Below are positions 51,151 through 61,184 of a stretch of 64,000 nt of DNA, piece after piece (position 1 is the stretch's first letter; each line of letters begins with the position of its first letter). The notes under the pieces are model-generated. The model was given only the letters and a program-made list of their open reading frames with translations. It was not told the origin of the DNA and searched no databases. The DNA lies in assembly GCA_965219705.1 (NCBI GenBank), contig OZ244789.1:992001-1056000 (forward strand), written 5' to 3'. The translations under genes were made by a program, and so were the position numbers. The stretch is from JAJECS01 sp965219705. GTDB lineage: Bacteria; Chloroflexota; UBA11872.

Positions 51151-51924
51151 ATGCAGCTTCCCGTGCGCTATCAGGTGATGGAGAGCCGCGGCCCCGACGA
51201 CAACGTCGAGGCCAACATCGTGCACGCGGCGGCCACTGTTGACCTGGACGTCGGCGAGGTCGCCATCGTGCTGGTGGACACGTGGGCCGGGCATCCGATG
51301 TCGTCGCACTTGGCACGCACGGGTGAAATCTCCCGAACGCGCATCCGGCCGGTGCTTGACGCGGCGCGGGCCACCGGCGTGTCGGTGATCTACGCCCCCT
51401 CGCCACGGGTCGCGCCCGACTTTGAAGCCTTTCGCCACGATATCCGCGAGTCCGCGCCCCCGGCACCGATGGTCGACGACTGGCCGCCCGAGGAGTACCG
51501 CGAGGCGACGGGTCGCTATCGCTCGCTGCGCAAGCGCCCCGGCGAGCTCCCGGAGAACTACGACGGCCCGTATCCCGACTGGTGGCACATGCACGGTATC
51601 GACCCGTCAATCTCTCCGGTGCCTGGGGACATTGTGGTGGCGACCGGCGCGGAGCTGCACGCCGCCTGCAAGTCGCGCGGCCTGCTGCATCTCATCTACG
51701 CAGGCTTCGCCACGAACATCTGCATCCGGTTCCGCGACTACAGCCTGCGCGCGATGCGCGAGCGCGGCTATTCACCGATCCTGCTGCGCGACGCCACCAG
51801 CGCGATCGAGACGCGGGCGACGATCGGCAGCCTGAGCCTCACGCGCGCCGTGATTCTGGATATCGAGCGCTGGTACTACACGGCCCTCACGGACGACCTG
51901 ATCGCGGCGTTCGGCGACGCTTAG
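51151..51924 (+). CDS. Isochorismatase-like cysteine hydrolase
   Basis: A 257-residue member of the isochorismatase-like hydrolase family. The nucleophile cysteine is in YAGFATNICIRFRD (normally GxxTxxCV), with the catalytic aspartate in IVLVDTWAGH. A long insertion (RKRPGELPENYDGPYPDWW) precedes the core end. Families of this fold hydrolyse amides such as nicotinamide, biuret or N-carbamoyl compounds. The ATG at 51151 follows TCGGAGGGA at ideal spacing. Substrate unknown. Confidence 0.85.
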   Translation: MQLPVRYQVMESRGPDDNVEANIVHAAATVDLDVGEVAIVLVDTWAGHPMSSHLARTGEISRTRIRPVLDAARATGVSVIYAPSPRVAPDFEAFRHDIRESAPPAPMVDDWPPEEYREATGRYRSLRKRPGELPENYDGPYPDWWHMHGIDPSISPVPGDIVVATGAELHAACKSRGLLHLIYAGFATNICIRFRDYSLRAMRERGYSPILLRDATSAIETRATIGSLSLTRAVILDIERWYYTALTDDLIAAFGDA

Positions 51925-51955
51925 CCGCCACCAGTCATTCCCAGCCTCCCCTGAG

Positions 51956-52035
51956 CGTCATTCCGAGCAACGCGAGGAATCTAAGGGGCGCGGAGCCTGC
52001 ACCGACGTCCTTAGATTTCTCACTTCGTTCGAAGT
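51956..52035. repeat. Left part of a REP-like inverted repeat broken by the IS
   Basis: Starts GTCATTCCGAG ... GAGGAATCTAAGG and returns as CCTTAGATTTCTCACTTCG, two arms of about 30 bases with a spacer. The outer end of the second arm (GTTCGAAGTGAC) is split: its left part is at 52027-52035 and its right part continues at 53231 after the IS element. Confidence 0.7.
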
Positions 52036-52059
52036 ATCTGTGTTGGCCGTCAAGGGCTT

Positions 52060-53001
52060 TTAGACTGCGGGCGCGGGCTCCTCGATCCACGGCGTGCCCC
52101 GGCGGGCCACCGCGTTGAGGTGCAGCAGGAGCTTGCGCATCACGGCGACGAGGGCCACTTTGCCCGGCTTGCCGCGCTCCCGCAGGCCCTGATAGAACCG
52201 CTGCAGCTCCCCCGCGTGGCGCACGGCCGCCAAGGCCGCCAGGTACAACGCGCGCCGCACCGTCCCGCGCCCACCCCGAATGGCGCGATAACCCCGCTGC
52301 CGCCCGCTGTCGCGCGCCCAGGGCGCCAGCCCCACCAGCGCCGTCAGCGCCGGGCTGGAGATGTGCCCCAGCTCGGGCAGATAGGCCGTGAGGGTGGCCG
52401 CCGTCACTTCGCCCACCCCGCGCACGCTGCGATAGAGCTGCGCCCGGCGCGCCAACTCCGGGCTGTCGGCCACCGCCTGCTGGATCTGCGCCTCCAGCCG
52501 GGCGATCTCCCGGTCCAGCCAGGCGATATGCCGGCGGGTCGATTGGGCCACCGCCCGCGTCAGCCCTTTGTCCCGGCGATTCTTCTCCTGCACGCGGGTC
52601 TCCACCAGTTGGCGGCGGCGACTCACCAGGTCGCGCAGGGCCGTCCGCGCCGGGTCTGGCGGCGGCGTCGCGACCGTGGGCACCGCCGCGCCATAGCGCG
52701 CCAGCACGTGCGCGTCCAGCAGGTCCGTCTTCGCCTCGGTGCCGCAGACCCGCGCAAAGGCCCGCACCCGGGTGGGATGCGCCACCACCACCGGCAGCCC
52801 CACCGCCTGCAAGTCGCCGACTAGCGAGCGTTCGTACCCACCCGTGGGCTCGCACACCGCCACCGTGACGTCCTGCTGGCCCAGCCACTGGAGCAACGGG
52901 CGCCGCCCCTCCGCCGTGTTGGCAAACTGCCGCACGGGCCCTCCCGCCAGCGACACGTCCAAGCTCGCCTTGCCCACATCGATCCCGGCCACTCGATCCA
53001 T
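52060..53001 (-). CDS. IS110 family transposase (DEDD)
   Basis: A 313-residue recombinase. The N-terminal RuvC-like half has D in AGIDVGKASLDV, E in VAVCEPTGGYERSL and the aspartates in EAKTDLLDAHVLARY, the DEDD set. The C-terminal half has the second IS110 domain (GVGEVTAATLTAYLPELG ... LVGLAPWARDSGRQRG) with the conserved serine in DSG. Enzymes of this group use a bridge RNA to pair donor and target DNA. ATG at 53001 is used; the frame opens upstream at 53040. Intact, thus possibly active. Confidence 0.93.
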   Translation of the reverse strand: MDRVAGIDVGKASLDVSLAGGPVRQFANTAEGRRPLLQWLGQQDVTVAVCEPTGGYERSLVGDLQAVGLPVVVAHPTRVRAFARVCGTEAKTDLLDAHVLARYGAAVPTVATPPPDPARTALRDLVSRRRQLVETRVQEKNRRDKGLTRAVAQSTRRHIAWLDREIARLEAQIQQAVADSPELARRAQLYRSVRGVGEVTAATLTAYLPELGHISSPALTALVGLAPWARDSGRQRGYRAIRGGRGTVRRALYLAALAAVRHAGELQRFYQGLRERGKPGKVALVAVMRKLLLHLNAVARRGTPWIEEPAPAV

Positions 53002-53230
53002 GGTCGCCTCCCTGGCGCGTATGCTGATGGGGTCCTCCACACTTGCGAATGCGGGCCTCGACGCCCGTGTATCTGTTCGGAGCGACGCCGCGGCGCGAGG
53101 GGTGTCCTACTCCGAAACGGCGCCGCCCGGTCACCCGGGCTCGCCTAATGACAGTCGACGCGCCCCTCGCGCCCACCTCACCACCCGGCCACGTGGTGAG
53201 GCTGCTGCAACATACAAATGACATGGGTAG
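53002..53230 (-). ncRNA. Predicted IS110 bridge RNA region
   Basis: In IS110-type elements the long non-coding end upstream of the transposase encodes a structured bridge RNA with loops that match target and donor DNA. This 229-base leader fits by position and length. Inside it, GTATCTGT at 53069-53076 also occurs at the opposite end of the element (52034-52041), and GTTCGGAGCGAC at 53074-53085 resembles the target GTTCGAAGTGAC. The exact RNA ends and fold were not determined. Confidence 0.4.
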
Positions 53231-53265
53231 GTTCGAAGTGACATGAATCTCTGAAAGCGGGTGGT

Positions 53266-54147
53266 TTAGCCCTCGCCGCCGTTCGAGGCGAACTCGGCCT
53301 CGAGGGCGTTGAACCTGTCCAGCCCGATGATCGTCTTGAACTCCTCAAGCCCCGTCATCGGCCCCGCGCCGGTCGTCGTGCCGGTGGCGTGCAGCTCGCC
53401 GTAGACGTTTCGCAGCACAGCGGCGGCGGCAAACAGGCCCGAGAGGGGATAGACAACCATGCGGAAGCCGAGGTCTTGCAGCTCGCGCGCGGACAGGAAC
53501 GGCGTCGCGCCGTCCTCGATCATGTTGGCGAACAGCGGCACGTCGGGCGGGAAGGCGTCCCGTATGGTGCGCAGCTCATCGCGCGAGCGGGGCGCTTCGA
53601 TGAACACCACGTCGGCACCCGCGGCGCGGTAGGCGCGGCCGCGGTCGATGGCGTCGTCCATGTCATTGACGGCGCGGGCGTCGGTGCGGGCAATGATGAC
53701 CAGGTCGTCGTCGCCCCGGGCATGCACGGCGGCGCGCAGCTTCTGCACGTGGTCCTCGCGCGGGATCACGCGCTTGCCTTCAAGGTGACCGCAGCGCTTG
53801 GGCCACTCCTGGTCCTCGAGGATCACGCCGGCGATGCCGCCCTGGACGCACTCCGTTACCGTCCGAATGACATTGAGCGGATTGCCGTAGCCGGTATCCA
53901 TGTCGGCGACCAGCGGGATGTCCACCACGCTGGCGATGCGCCGGGCGCGCTCGATGATTTCCGTCTGCGTCAACAACCCGATATCCGGCACGCCCAGGGT
54001 GCTCGCGGCCAGGCCAAACCCGGTGGTGAAGAACTGCTCGAATCCGGTCTGCTCGATCAGGGTGGCCGAGAGCGCGTCGTAGGCGCCCGGCAGCACGATG
54101 ATCTCGTCGCGGTCGAGCCGCCGGCGCAGGCGGGTGGAACGACGCAT
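53266..54147 (-). CDS. Isocitrate lyase/PEP mutase family enzyme
   Basis: A 293-residue beta-barrel enzyme of the isocitrate lyase/phosphoenolpyruvate mutase superfamily. Conserved are LPGAYDALSATLIEQTGF, PLVADMDTGYGNPLNV, EDQEWPKRCGHLEGKRVI (with the catalytic cysteine in KRCGH) and ARTDARAVNDMDDAIDRG. The KRCGH motif points to a C-C lyase such as 2-methylisocitrate lyase or oxaloacetate decarboxylase relatives rather than PEP mutase. No other methylcitrate-cycle gene is near, so I do not call it prpB. The start is at 54147. Confidence 0.88.
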   Translation of the reverse strand: MRRSTRLRRRLDRDEIIVLPGAYDALSATLIEQTGFEQFFTTGFGLAASTLGVPDIGLLTQTEIIERARRIASVVDIPLVADMDTGYGNPLNVIRTVTECVQGGIAGVILEDQEWPKRCGHLEGKRVIPREDHVQKLRAAVHARGDDDLVIIARTDARAVNDMDDAIDRGRAYRAAGADVVFIEAPRSRDELRTIRDAFPPDVPLFANMIEDGATPFLSARELQDLGFRMVVYPLSGLFAAAAVLRNVYGELHATGTTTGAGPMTGLEEFKTIIGLDRFNALEAEFASNGGEG

Positions 54148-54269
54148 GCTGGTCTCCGGTCAGGGAAGCGACTATTGCCGCGATTGTGCCGAACCGCCAG
54201 TGGTCGGACGTGCGAAGCCACGCGCACCGCGAACGGGAGCCCTGTGCCTCACGCGCGCGGGGGCTCGTT

Positions 54270-54335
54270 CCCAGGCTGCACGCAGCCTGGGCCACCGGGC
54301 ACGCCGCCTGGGCCACCGGGGCCGCCGGGCGCTGC
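54270..54335. repeat. Hairpin and GCCTGGGCCACCGGG repeats after clpX
   Basis: CCCAGGCTGC pairs perfectly with GCAGCCTGGG around an AC loop at 54270-54291. The phrase GCCTGGGCCACCGGG then occurs twice in tandem (54285-54320). The structure lies immediately beyond the clpX stop and could act as a transcript end, though no T run follows. Confidence 0.55.
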
Positions 54336-54337
54336 CG

Positions 54338-55606
<1,269 letters not shown>

Positions 55607-55648
55607 TACGGTCTCCGTTGCGACGAACGAGGCTTCATCGGCGGTTCG

Positions 55649-56272
55649 CTAGTTGGCACCATCGGCGGATATGGCGTCGGTCTCGCGCGGAGGCATGATC
55701 TCGTCGATGATCCCGTACTCGACGGCCTCGGGCGCCGTCAGGTAGTAGTCCCGGTCCGTGTCCTGGTGGATGCGCTCCTTGGGCTGTCCCGTTGCCTCTA
55801 CCAGGATGTTCTCCAGCCGCTCGCGCACCTTGATGATCTCGCGCGTGCGGATTTCCAGATCGGTGGCTTGCACAAAGCCCTCAATGCCCTGGGCGGGCTG
55901 ATGGAGGAGCATGGTGCTGTTCGGCAGCGCGAAGCGCTTGCCTTTGGCGCCGCCCGCCAAGATAACGCATCCCATGCTGGCGGCGAGGCCGAGACAGGTC
56001 GTGGCGACCTGGTTCGGCACATGCTGCATCGTGTCGTAGATGGCGAGCCCAGCCGCCACGCTGCCACCCGGCGAGTTGATGTACATGTAGATGTCGGCTT
56101 CGGAGTCCTCGCTGGTGAGCAGCAGCAGCTGGGCAATGATCGTGTTCGCGACCGCGTCGTCGATCGGCGTCCCGAGGAACACGATCCGGTCGCGGAGCAG
56201 GCGCGAGTAGATATCCATCCCGCGCTCGCCGCGGTCCGTGGTCTCGATGACGTAGGGGACGAGAAAGCCCAT
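55649..56272 (-). CDS. clpP: ATP-dependent Clp protease proteolytic subunit
   Basis: A 207-residue serine protease of the ClpP tetradecamer. The nucleophile serine is in GLAASMGCVI, the histidine in MLLHQPAQG and the aspartate in DTDRDYYLTAPEA. MYINSPGGSVAAGLAIYDTM forms the conserved handle region. It sits between tig and clpX in the usual order. Confidence 0.97.
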   Translation of the reverse strand: MGFLVPYVIETTDRGERGMDIYSRLLRDRIVFLGTPIDDAVANTIIAQLLLLTSEDSEADIYMYINSPGGSVAAGLAIYDTMQHVPNQVATTCLGLAASMGCVILAGGAKGKRFALPNSTMLLHQPAQGIEGFVQATDLEIRTREIIKVRERLENILVEATGQPKERIHQDTDRDYYLTAPEAVEYGIIDEIMPPRETDAISADGAN

Positions 56273-56299
56273 TCCAGTGACTCTTTCTGCTGCCGTCAG

Positions 56300-57709
56300 C
56301 TACCGCGCCGCCGGTTCCGACCCGGCGGGCTCGCTCGATTCGGCTCCCGCCGCCGCGGCATCCGCCACCGCTGCAACGTCGGGGTCCGGCTCGGGCTCGC
56401 CATCCTGCTCCTGCGCGGGCCCCGCCTGGCCGGTGACTGTCTCGACAAGCTTAGCTAACGCCTTGCTGTTCCGAATGGCGGATTCGATACCTCCCCGGCC
56501 TTCGTCCCGGGCCAGCGACCGGCGCACCGTGTCCTGTCGCGCCTCCGGGTAGGAGGCCGCGACGCGAGCGATCTCCTCGGCGATCTCCGTGTCGTCGGGC
56601 TGGATGTCCTCGGCGTCGGCGTAGTGCTCGAGCACGATGCCGCGGTGGACACGCGTCACGGCCTGCTCGCGCAATTGCTGCTCCCATTCGGCCCGGGTTT
56701 GGCCGATCGAGCCGAGGTAGGTGTCGACCGCGATCCCCTGGCGCACCATGGCCTGCGTTTCGCGCTCCACGAGCGTGCCCTGCTCGCGCTCCACGAGCAC
56801 GGCCGGCACTTCAAAGGTGGAGGCGTCGACGAGGGCGTCCAGCACGTCGTCCTCGAACTTGCGCTGGGCCACGCGCTGCTGTTGCTCCAAGAGCCGCTCG
56901 CGGATGTCGGCCCGCAGCGCGTCCATCGTGTCGAGTCCCGCCATCGTCTGGGCGAAGGCATCGTCCAGGTCCGGCGGGCGCGGCTCGCTCACCCCCTGAA
57001 GCGTGCCGCTGAACGCCACGTGCCGCCCGCGGAGCTCGGCATTCGGGTCGTCGAGCGGGATGTCGCTTTCGAAGGCGAAGGCGTCGCCCGCGGACATTCC
57101 GGTCAGCTCGCCGTCAAATTCAGCCGGAAAACCATTCTCGCCCAGCCGCACGGAGTAGACCTCGGGTTGGGGTTCCGGAAGTCCGGCAGCCTCGACCGAA
57201 ATCTCAACGCCGACCACATCTTCGAGTTCGGCCGGCCGCTCGACGGGCTCCCAGGTCGTGCGCATCTCGCGCAATTCCGCCAGCTGGGTCTCAACGTCCT
57301 CATCCGACACCTCGGGCGCCTCGGGCTCCACGGCAATCGCGGAAAGGTCGCCCAACTCGACCTCGGGGGCCACGGCGACCTCGGCGGAGAACACCAGCGG
57401 CGCGTCGAGGGACGGCAGGTCGGGCATATCGAGCTCGGGCTGGTCCAGCGGCTCGACGCCCGTCTGCTCCACGGCGTCGGTGTAGGCCCGCGGAACCAAG
57501 TGCTCGACCATCTCGCGCATCACGGCGTCCGCGCCAACGAAGCTCTCCACAATGTGCCGAGGCGCTTTGCCGCGGCGAAAGCCGGGAATGCTCACCTGGC
57601 CGGAGACGCGGCGAATGGCGCGTAGGTATTCCCGTTGCAGGGCCTCGGGACCCACTTCGACATTCAGTCGGACTCGGCTGCCCTCAAGTTTGGCGGCGGT
57701 GGCCTGCAT
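56300..57709 (-). CDS. tig: Trigger factor
   Basis: A 469-residue ribosome-bound chaperone and peptidyl-prolyl isomerase. The N-terminal ribosome-binding motif is ISGFRRGKAPRHIVE-like (here IPGFRRGKAPRHIVESFVG); the PPIase-like middle and the helical C-terminal arms follow (EYLRAIRRVSGQ at the start, VIPRR-like helices later). The C-terminal 45 residues are acidic and Pro/Ala rich. It heads the tig-clpP-clpX operon; the tRNA-Leu gene lies 50 bases upstream on the same strand. Confidence 0.93.
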   Translation of the reverse strand: MQATAAKLEGSRVRLNVEVGPEALQREYLRAIRRVSGQVSIPGFRRGKAPRHIVESFVGADAVMREMVEHLVPRAYTDAVEQTGVEPLDQPELDMPDLPSLDAPLVFSAEVAVAPEVELGDLSAIAVEPEAPEVSDEDVETQLAELREMRTTWEPVERPAELEDVVGVEISVEAAGLPEPQPEVYSVRLGENGFPAEFDGELTGMSAGDAFAFESDIPLDDPNAELRGRHVAFSGTLQGVSEPRPPDLDDAFAQTMAGLDTMDALRADIRERLLEQQQRVAQRKFEDDVLDALVDASTFEVPAVLVEREQGTLVERETQAMVRQGIAVDTYLGSIGQTRAEWEQQLREQAVTRVHRGIVLEHYADAEDIQPDDTEIAEEIARVAASYPEARQDTVRRSLARDEGRGGIESAIRNSKALAKLVETVTGQAGPAQEQDGEPEPDPDVAAVADAAAAGAESSEPAGSEPAAR

Positions 57710-57760
57710 GGGTGATTACGCGCTCCAACGCGCCCCGCGACCGGCGGCGGGGCATTCAGG

Positions 57761-57845
57761 TGGGGAAGGAGAGACTCGAACTCTCACGGAGATGATCTCC
57801 ACGTGATCCTAAATCACGCTCGTCTACCAGTTCCGACACTTCCCC
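57761..57845 (-). tRNA. tRNA-Leu (anticodon TAG)
   Basis: Acceptor GGGGAAG pairs with CTTCCCC; D arm TCGGAACTGGTAGACGA; anticodon stem CGTGA/TCACG with loop TTTAGGA (anticodon TAG); long variable arm GGAGATCATCTCC; T arm GAGAG-TTCGAGT-CTCTC. Class II size as expected for leucine; CCA is not encoded. Confidence 0.93.
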
Positions 57846-58026
57846 GCTCGACAGCGGCGACACGAGCGCATAGTTGCGGACCGGGGCGTGTGCACGGCGC
57901 CGCGGCAAGTATACGGATGCCGCGCGGGATTTCGCCGACATGCACCGGCAGGCTACGATTGGGCACCGCTCGCATAGCATCCGACCCGCCCGGGGTCTAT
58001 GTGCCCGCCTGGTGAGGAGTCCGCAC

Positions 58027-58632
58027 ATGGCTTATGAATTGCCGCCGCTGTCCTACGCCTTCGACGCCCTGGAGCCGCATATCGACGCTCGCACGATGGA
58101 GATCCATCACGACCGGCACCATGCGACTTACATCATGAACGCGAACAATGCGCTGGCCGATCACCCGGACCTGGCCGCGATGAGCGTCGAGGACCTGATC
58201 TCGGATCTGAGCGCGGTGCCGGAGGGCATCCGCACCGCGGTGCGCAACAACGCCGGCGGACACGCCAATCACAGCCTGTTCTGGACGGTGCTCAGCGCGG
58301 ACGGCGGCGCACCCAGCGGCGCCCTCGCCGCGGCGATCGACAGCGCCTTCGGCAGCCTTGACGCCCTAAAGGGTGAGTTTGCCCAGGCCGCGACGACGCG
58401 CTTCGGCTCGGGATGGGCCTGGCTGATCAAGCAGGCGGACGGCTCGCTGGCCGTCACCAGCACGCCGAATCAGGACAGCCCGCTGATGGACGGCTCGGGA
58501 ACGCCGATCCTGGGGCTGGACGTGTGGGAGCACGCCTACTACCTCAACTACCAGAACAAGCGGCCGGACTACATCGCGGCCTGGTGGAGCGTGGTGAATT
58601 GGGACGAGGCGGCCCGCCGCTTCGGCGGCTGA
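58027..58632 (+). CDS. sod: Superoxide dismutase (Fe/Mn family)
   Basis: A 201-residue Fe/Mn-type enzyme that converts superoxide to oxygen and hydrogen peroxide. Metal ligands are H27 in TMEIHHDRHHATY, the His in GGHANHSLFW, and D and H in LGLDVWEHAYYLNYQ. FGSGWAWL and VTSTPNQDSPLMDG are typical; the Gln in NQDSP is the pattern seen in many manganese enzymes, but metal choice is not certain. ATG at 58027 follows GGTGAGGAG. Confidence 0.95.
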   Translation: MAYELPPLSYAFDALEPHIDARTMEIHHDRHHATYIMNANNALADHPDLAAMSVEDLISDLSAVPEGIRTAVRNNAGGHANHSLFWTVLSADGGAPSGALAAAIDSAFGSLDALKGEFAQAATTRFGSGWAWLIKQADGSLAVTSTPNQDSPLMDGSGTPILGLDVWEHAYYLNYQNKRPDYIAAWWSVVNWDEAARRFGG

Positions 58633-58747
58633 GCCGACCGTTCAGCGGCGCGCGGGCAACGCTGCCAGTTGCCCGCGCGTGCCACGCCTTCCTATGCTCG
58701 CCAAGCGGCGCCGGCCGCCTCAGTTCGTGAATCGACAGGCATAACCC

Positions 58748-59554
58748 GTGGTTACGATCTTCCGGCGGCTGCCGTGGGTCTACCAGATCGGTCTCATCGT
58801 CGCGCTGGTGGCCGCCCTCATCGTGCTGGGATTCCTTGCGCTGCAGCAGTTCCAGGCAGGCGCGACTCCGGAAGAGATCGATGAAACCGTCGACATCGGG
58901 GGATTGGCGCCGTTTCTGCCGCCGGAGCAGCCGCAGGGCGTTCACGTCACCGGCGTGGGCGAGCTGGTACGAGTACCAGACCTCGCCATCATCGTCTTCG
59001 GGGTGACGGCCCGGGCACCGTCGGCCGCGAGCGCCGCCGCAAGCGCGGAGAAGACTGCAAGCGCCGTAGTGAAGGCCATTGACGACCTCGAGGATCTCGA
59101 CTTCAACGACCTCGACCTACAGGTCGGCGGTGTTGCCCTGACGCCCACCTATTCGGCTAGGGTGCAGGCAGGTACGCCAACCCGCTACACCGCCGCGACC
59201 ACGATCAGGGTCCGTGTACCCAAGATCGATCGTGCGGCGGACGTTGTCGACGCAGGGTTCGCGGCCGGTGCCGACGCGTTGCACTCGCTGACCTTAACCC
59301 TGGTCGACGAGGCGGCGAACACCGAGGCCGCGTTGCGGCTGGCGGCCATAGACGCCGGCGGCAAGGCTCGGGCTATCGCCGAAGCTCTCCAGGGACGGAC
59401 AGCCGGCTTGATCAACATCGAGGAAAAGGTGACCGTCATCCCGCTGGTTTCCAAGGGAGTCGACCCGGCGGCGGCGAAGCCAGGCGCCACGGCAGCGCAC
59501 CCGGGACAGGTAATCATCCGGGCGGTGGTGCGGGCCAACTTCGCCTTCGAATAG
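58748..59554 (+). CDS. SIMPL-domain (DUF541) membrane-anchored protein
   Basis: A 268-residue protein with one membrane segment near residues 13-33 (YQIGLIVALVAALIVLGFL) and an extracytoplasmic SIMPL domain (about residues 65-265) marked by VHVTGVGELVRVPDLAII at the start and AEALQGRTAGLINIEEKV later. SIMPL proteins have roles in stress or signalling but unclear biochemistry. It starts with GTG at 58748. Confidence 0.85.
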   Translation: MVTIFRRLPWVYQIGLIVALVAALIVLGFLALQQFQAGATPEEIDETVDIGGLAPFLPPEQPQGVHVTGVGELVRVPDLAIIVFGVTARAPSAASAAASAEKTASAVVKAIDDLEDLDFNDLDLQVGGVALTPTYSARVQAGTPTRYTAATTIRVRVPKIDRAADVVDAGFAAGADALHSLTLTLVDEAANTEAALRLAAIDAGGKARAIAEALQGRTAGLINIEEKVTVIPLVSKGVDPAAAKPGATAAHPGQVIIRAVVRANFAFE

Positions 59555-59717
59555 GCGGCGCGCGGTTCAGTGGACTCGCGCGGCGCAGCCGAAGCCGGTC
59601 CAAATCGTCGCCCTGCCGCCAAGGGTTGCGCCGCGCACCAAACGGCGCATCATAGTCAGCCACCAGTCATCATGGGGATCGTGATGGCCGCCGAACTGCG
59701 TCATATCCGGGGCTGGG

Positions 59718-61163
59718 ATGGCCGTTAGGCGCCGCGGCGCACCGGGAGTGCCGGAGCCCCTGGGGCTGGCGGACCGCGTGGTCACTATCCCGCGCCGGGT
59801 GACGCAGCGGCTGCGCGCCGGCAAGCGTGACCGCGCGCGGGGCCCGTCGCGGCCCGGCGTGTCACTGGCCGTGGGCTTCGCGGCCCTGATTGCCGTTGGC
59901 ACGGGCCTGCTGATGTTGCCCTTCGCCAGCGAGGGCGGCGGCACCGACCTCATCACGGCGCTTTTCACGGCCACCTCGGCCGTTTGCGTGACCGGACTGA
60001 CGGTCGTGTCCACCGCCGACCATTGGACCGCGTTCGGCGAGGCCGTGATCCTGGTGCTGATTCAAGTGGGCGCCCTGGGATTCGTGACTGGCGCGGTGGT
60101 CATCCTGACGCTGGCCGGGCGGCGCTCGTCGTCGCGTGAGCGCCTGCTGTTCGGTCAGCCGCTGGGACTGGATCAGCCCGGCGGGCTGTTCGGGCTCGTC
60201 TGGCGCGTGGCCGCTCTGACGTTCGTCGCCGAGGCCATCGGGTTTGGATTCGTGCTGTGGTACGCGACGGGCGACGCGACGATCGAGAACCCGTGGTGGT
60301 GGTCAGCCTTCCACGCGATCTCGGCCTTCACCAATGCCGGATTCAACGTGGAGCCAGGCAGCGCCAGCATGGGGCGCCTGGTGGACGCGACCAGTGTCTT
60401 GGCCGCGTTCGGCGCACTGAGCGTGCTCGGCGGCGTGGGGTTCACCGTGATCTTCGACGGGCTCCGCCGACGGTCGTGGCGCCGCCTCTCGCTGGAAAGC
60501 AAATTGGTGCTGACCACAATGTTCGTGGTGTCGCTGGTCGGCTTCGCGGTCTTGTGGATCCTCACCCCGACCTTTGGCGGCGCAATCGCCGACGACGACC
60601 TGGGCGGACGGACGGTCACGGCCGCCTTTCACACCATTAATCGCACCGCGGGGCTGACGACCGTCGATCTGGGTGCGCTGGGGCTGGACGCCTGGACCGC
60701 GATTATGCTGCTGATGTTCATCGGCGGGGCCTCGGCATCGGTCGCGGGTGGCGTCACGCTCAACACCGTGGGCGTCCTGACCGTGGCCGCGGTCTCCCAC
60801 ATTCGGGGGCATCGGGCGCCGACGGCCTTTGGTCGCACGATCGCCACCGTCACAGTGACTCGGGCGCTCACCGTGGTGCTGCTGTCGGTGATGGCCGTGT
60901 TTCTCGCCACGCTAGTGATGAGCGTGGCCGAGCGCGAATCGGGCCACCCGCTGGGCAATCTGCTGTTCGAGTCAATCTCGGCCTTTGCCGTAGTGGGATA
61001 CTCGACGGGTATCACGCCGGATCTTTCGGTCGTCTCGAAAGCGGTGCTGGTGGTCGCCATGTTCGTCGGCCGGCTGGGCGCGCTGACGCTGGCGCAAGCG
61101 CTGGTGACGCGCGAGAAGCCGGAGCTGATCCGGTATCCCGAGGAGACGATCAAAGTTGGCTAG
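59718..61163 (+). CDS. Potassium uptake protein TrkH/KtrB family
   Basis: A 481-residue membrane subunit of a Trk/Ktr potassium importer, four M1-P-M2 repeats. Pore-loop glycines appear in TATSAVCVTGLTV, HAISAFTNAGFNV, HTINRTAGLTT and SISAFAVVGYSTG. The N-terminal 60 residues are basic and cytoplasmic. It is followed after 21 bases by the regulatory TrkA subunit gene, so the pair forms one transporter. Confidence 0.92.
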   Translation: MAVRRRGAPGVPEPLGLADRVVTIPRRVTQRLRAGKRDRARGPSRPGVSLAVGFAALIAVGTGLLMLPFASEGGGTDLITALFTATSAVCVTGLTVVSTADHWTAFGEAVILVLIQVGALGFVTGAVVILTLAGRRSSSRERLLFGQPLGLDQPGGLFGLVWRVAALTFVAEAIGFGFVLWYATGDATIENPWWWSAFHAISAFTNAGFNVEPGSASMGRLVDATSVLAAFGALSVLGGVGFTVIFDGLRRRSWRRLSLESKLVLTTMFVVSLVGFAVLWILTPTFGGAIADDDLGGRTVTAAFHTINRTAGLTTVDLGALGLDAWTAIMLLMFIGGASASVAGGVTLNTVGVLTVAAVSHIRGHRAPTAFGRTIATVTVTRALTVVLLSVMAVFLATLVMSVAERESGHPLGNLLFESISAFAVVGYSTGITPDLSVVSKAVLVVAMFVGRLGALTLAQALVTREKPELIRYPEETIKVG

Positions 61164-61184
61164 CCATCCCAGCGCGGTGTCGCC

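Larger units (their letters stand above)
52027..53239. mobile_element. IS110-family insertion sequence
   Basis: About 1.2 kb between two copies of GTTCGAAGT (52027-52035 and 53231-53239). It carries one transposase gene on the minus strand, a short 24-base stretch after its stop and a long 230-base leader before its start, the organisation of the IS110 subgroup. Removing the element with one copy of the nine bases joins the two halves of a REP-like palindrome perfectly, which supports the boundaries. IS110 elements normally leave only a tiny core rather than a nine-base duplication, so part of the shared nine bases may simply be end sequence. Confidence 0.8.
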
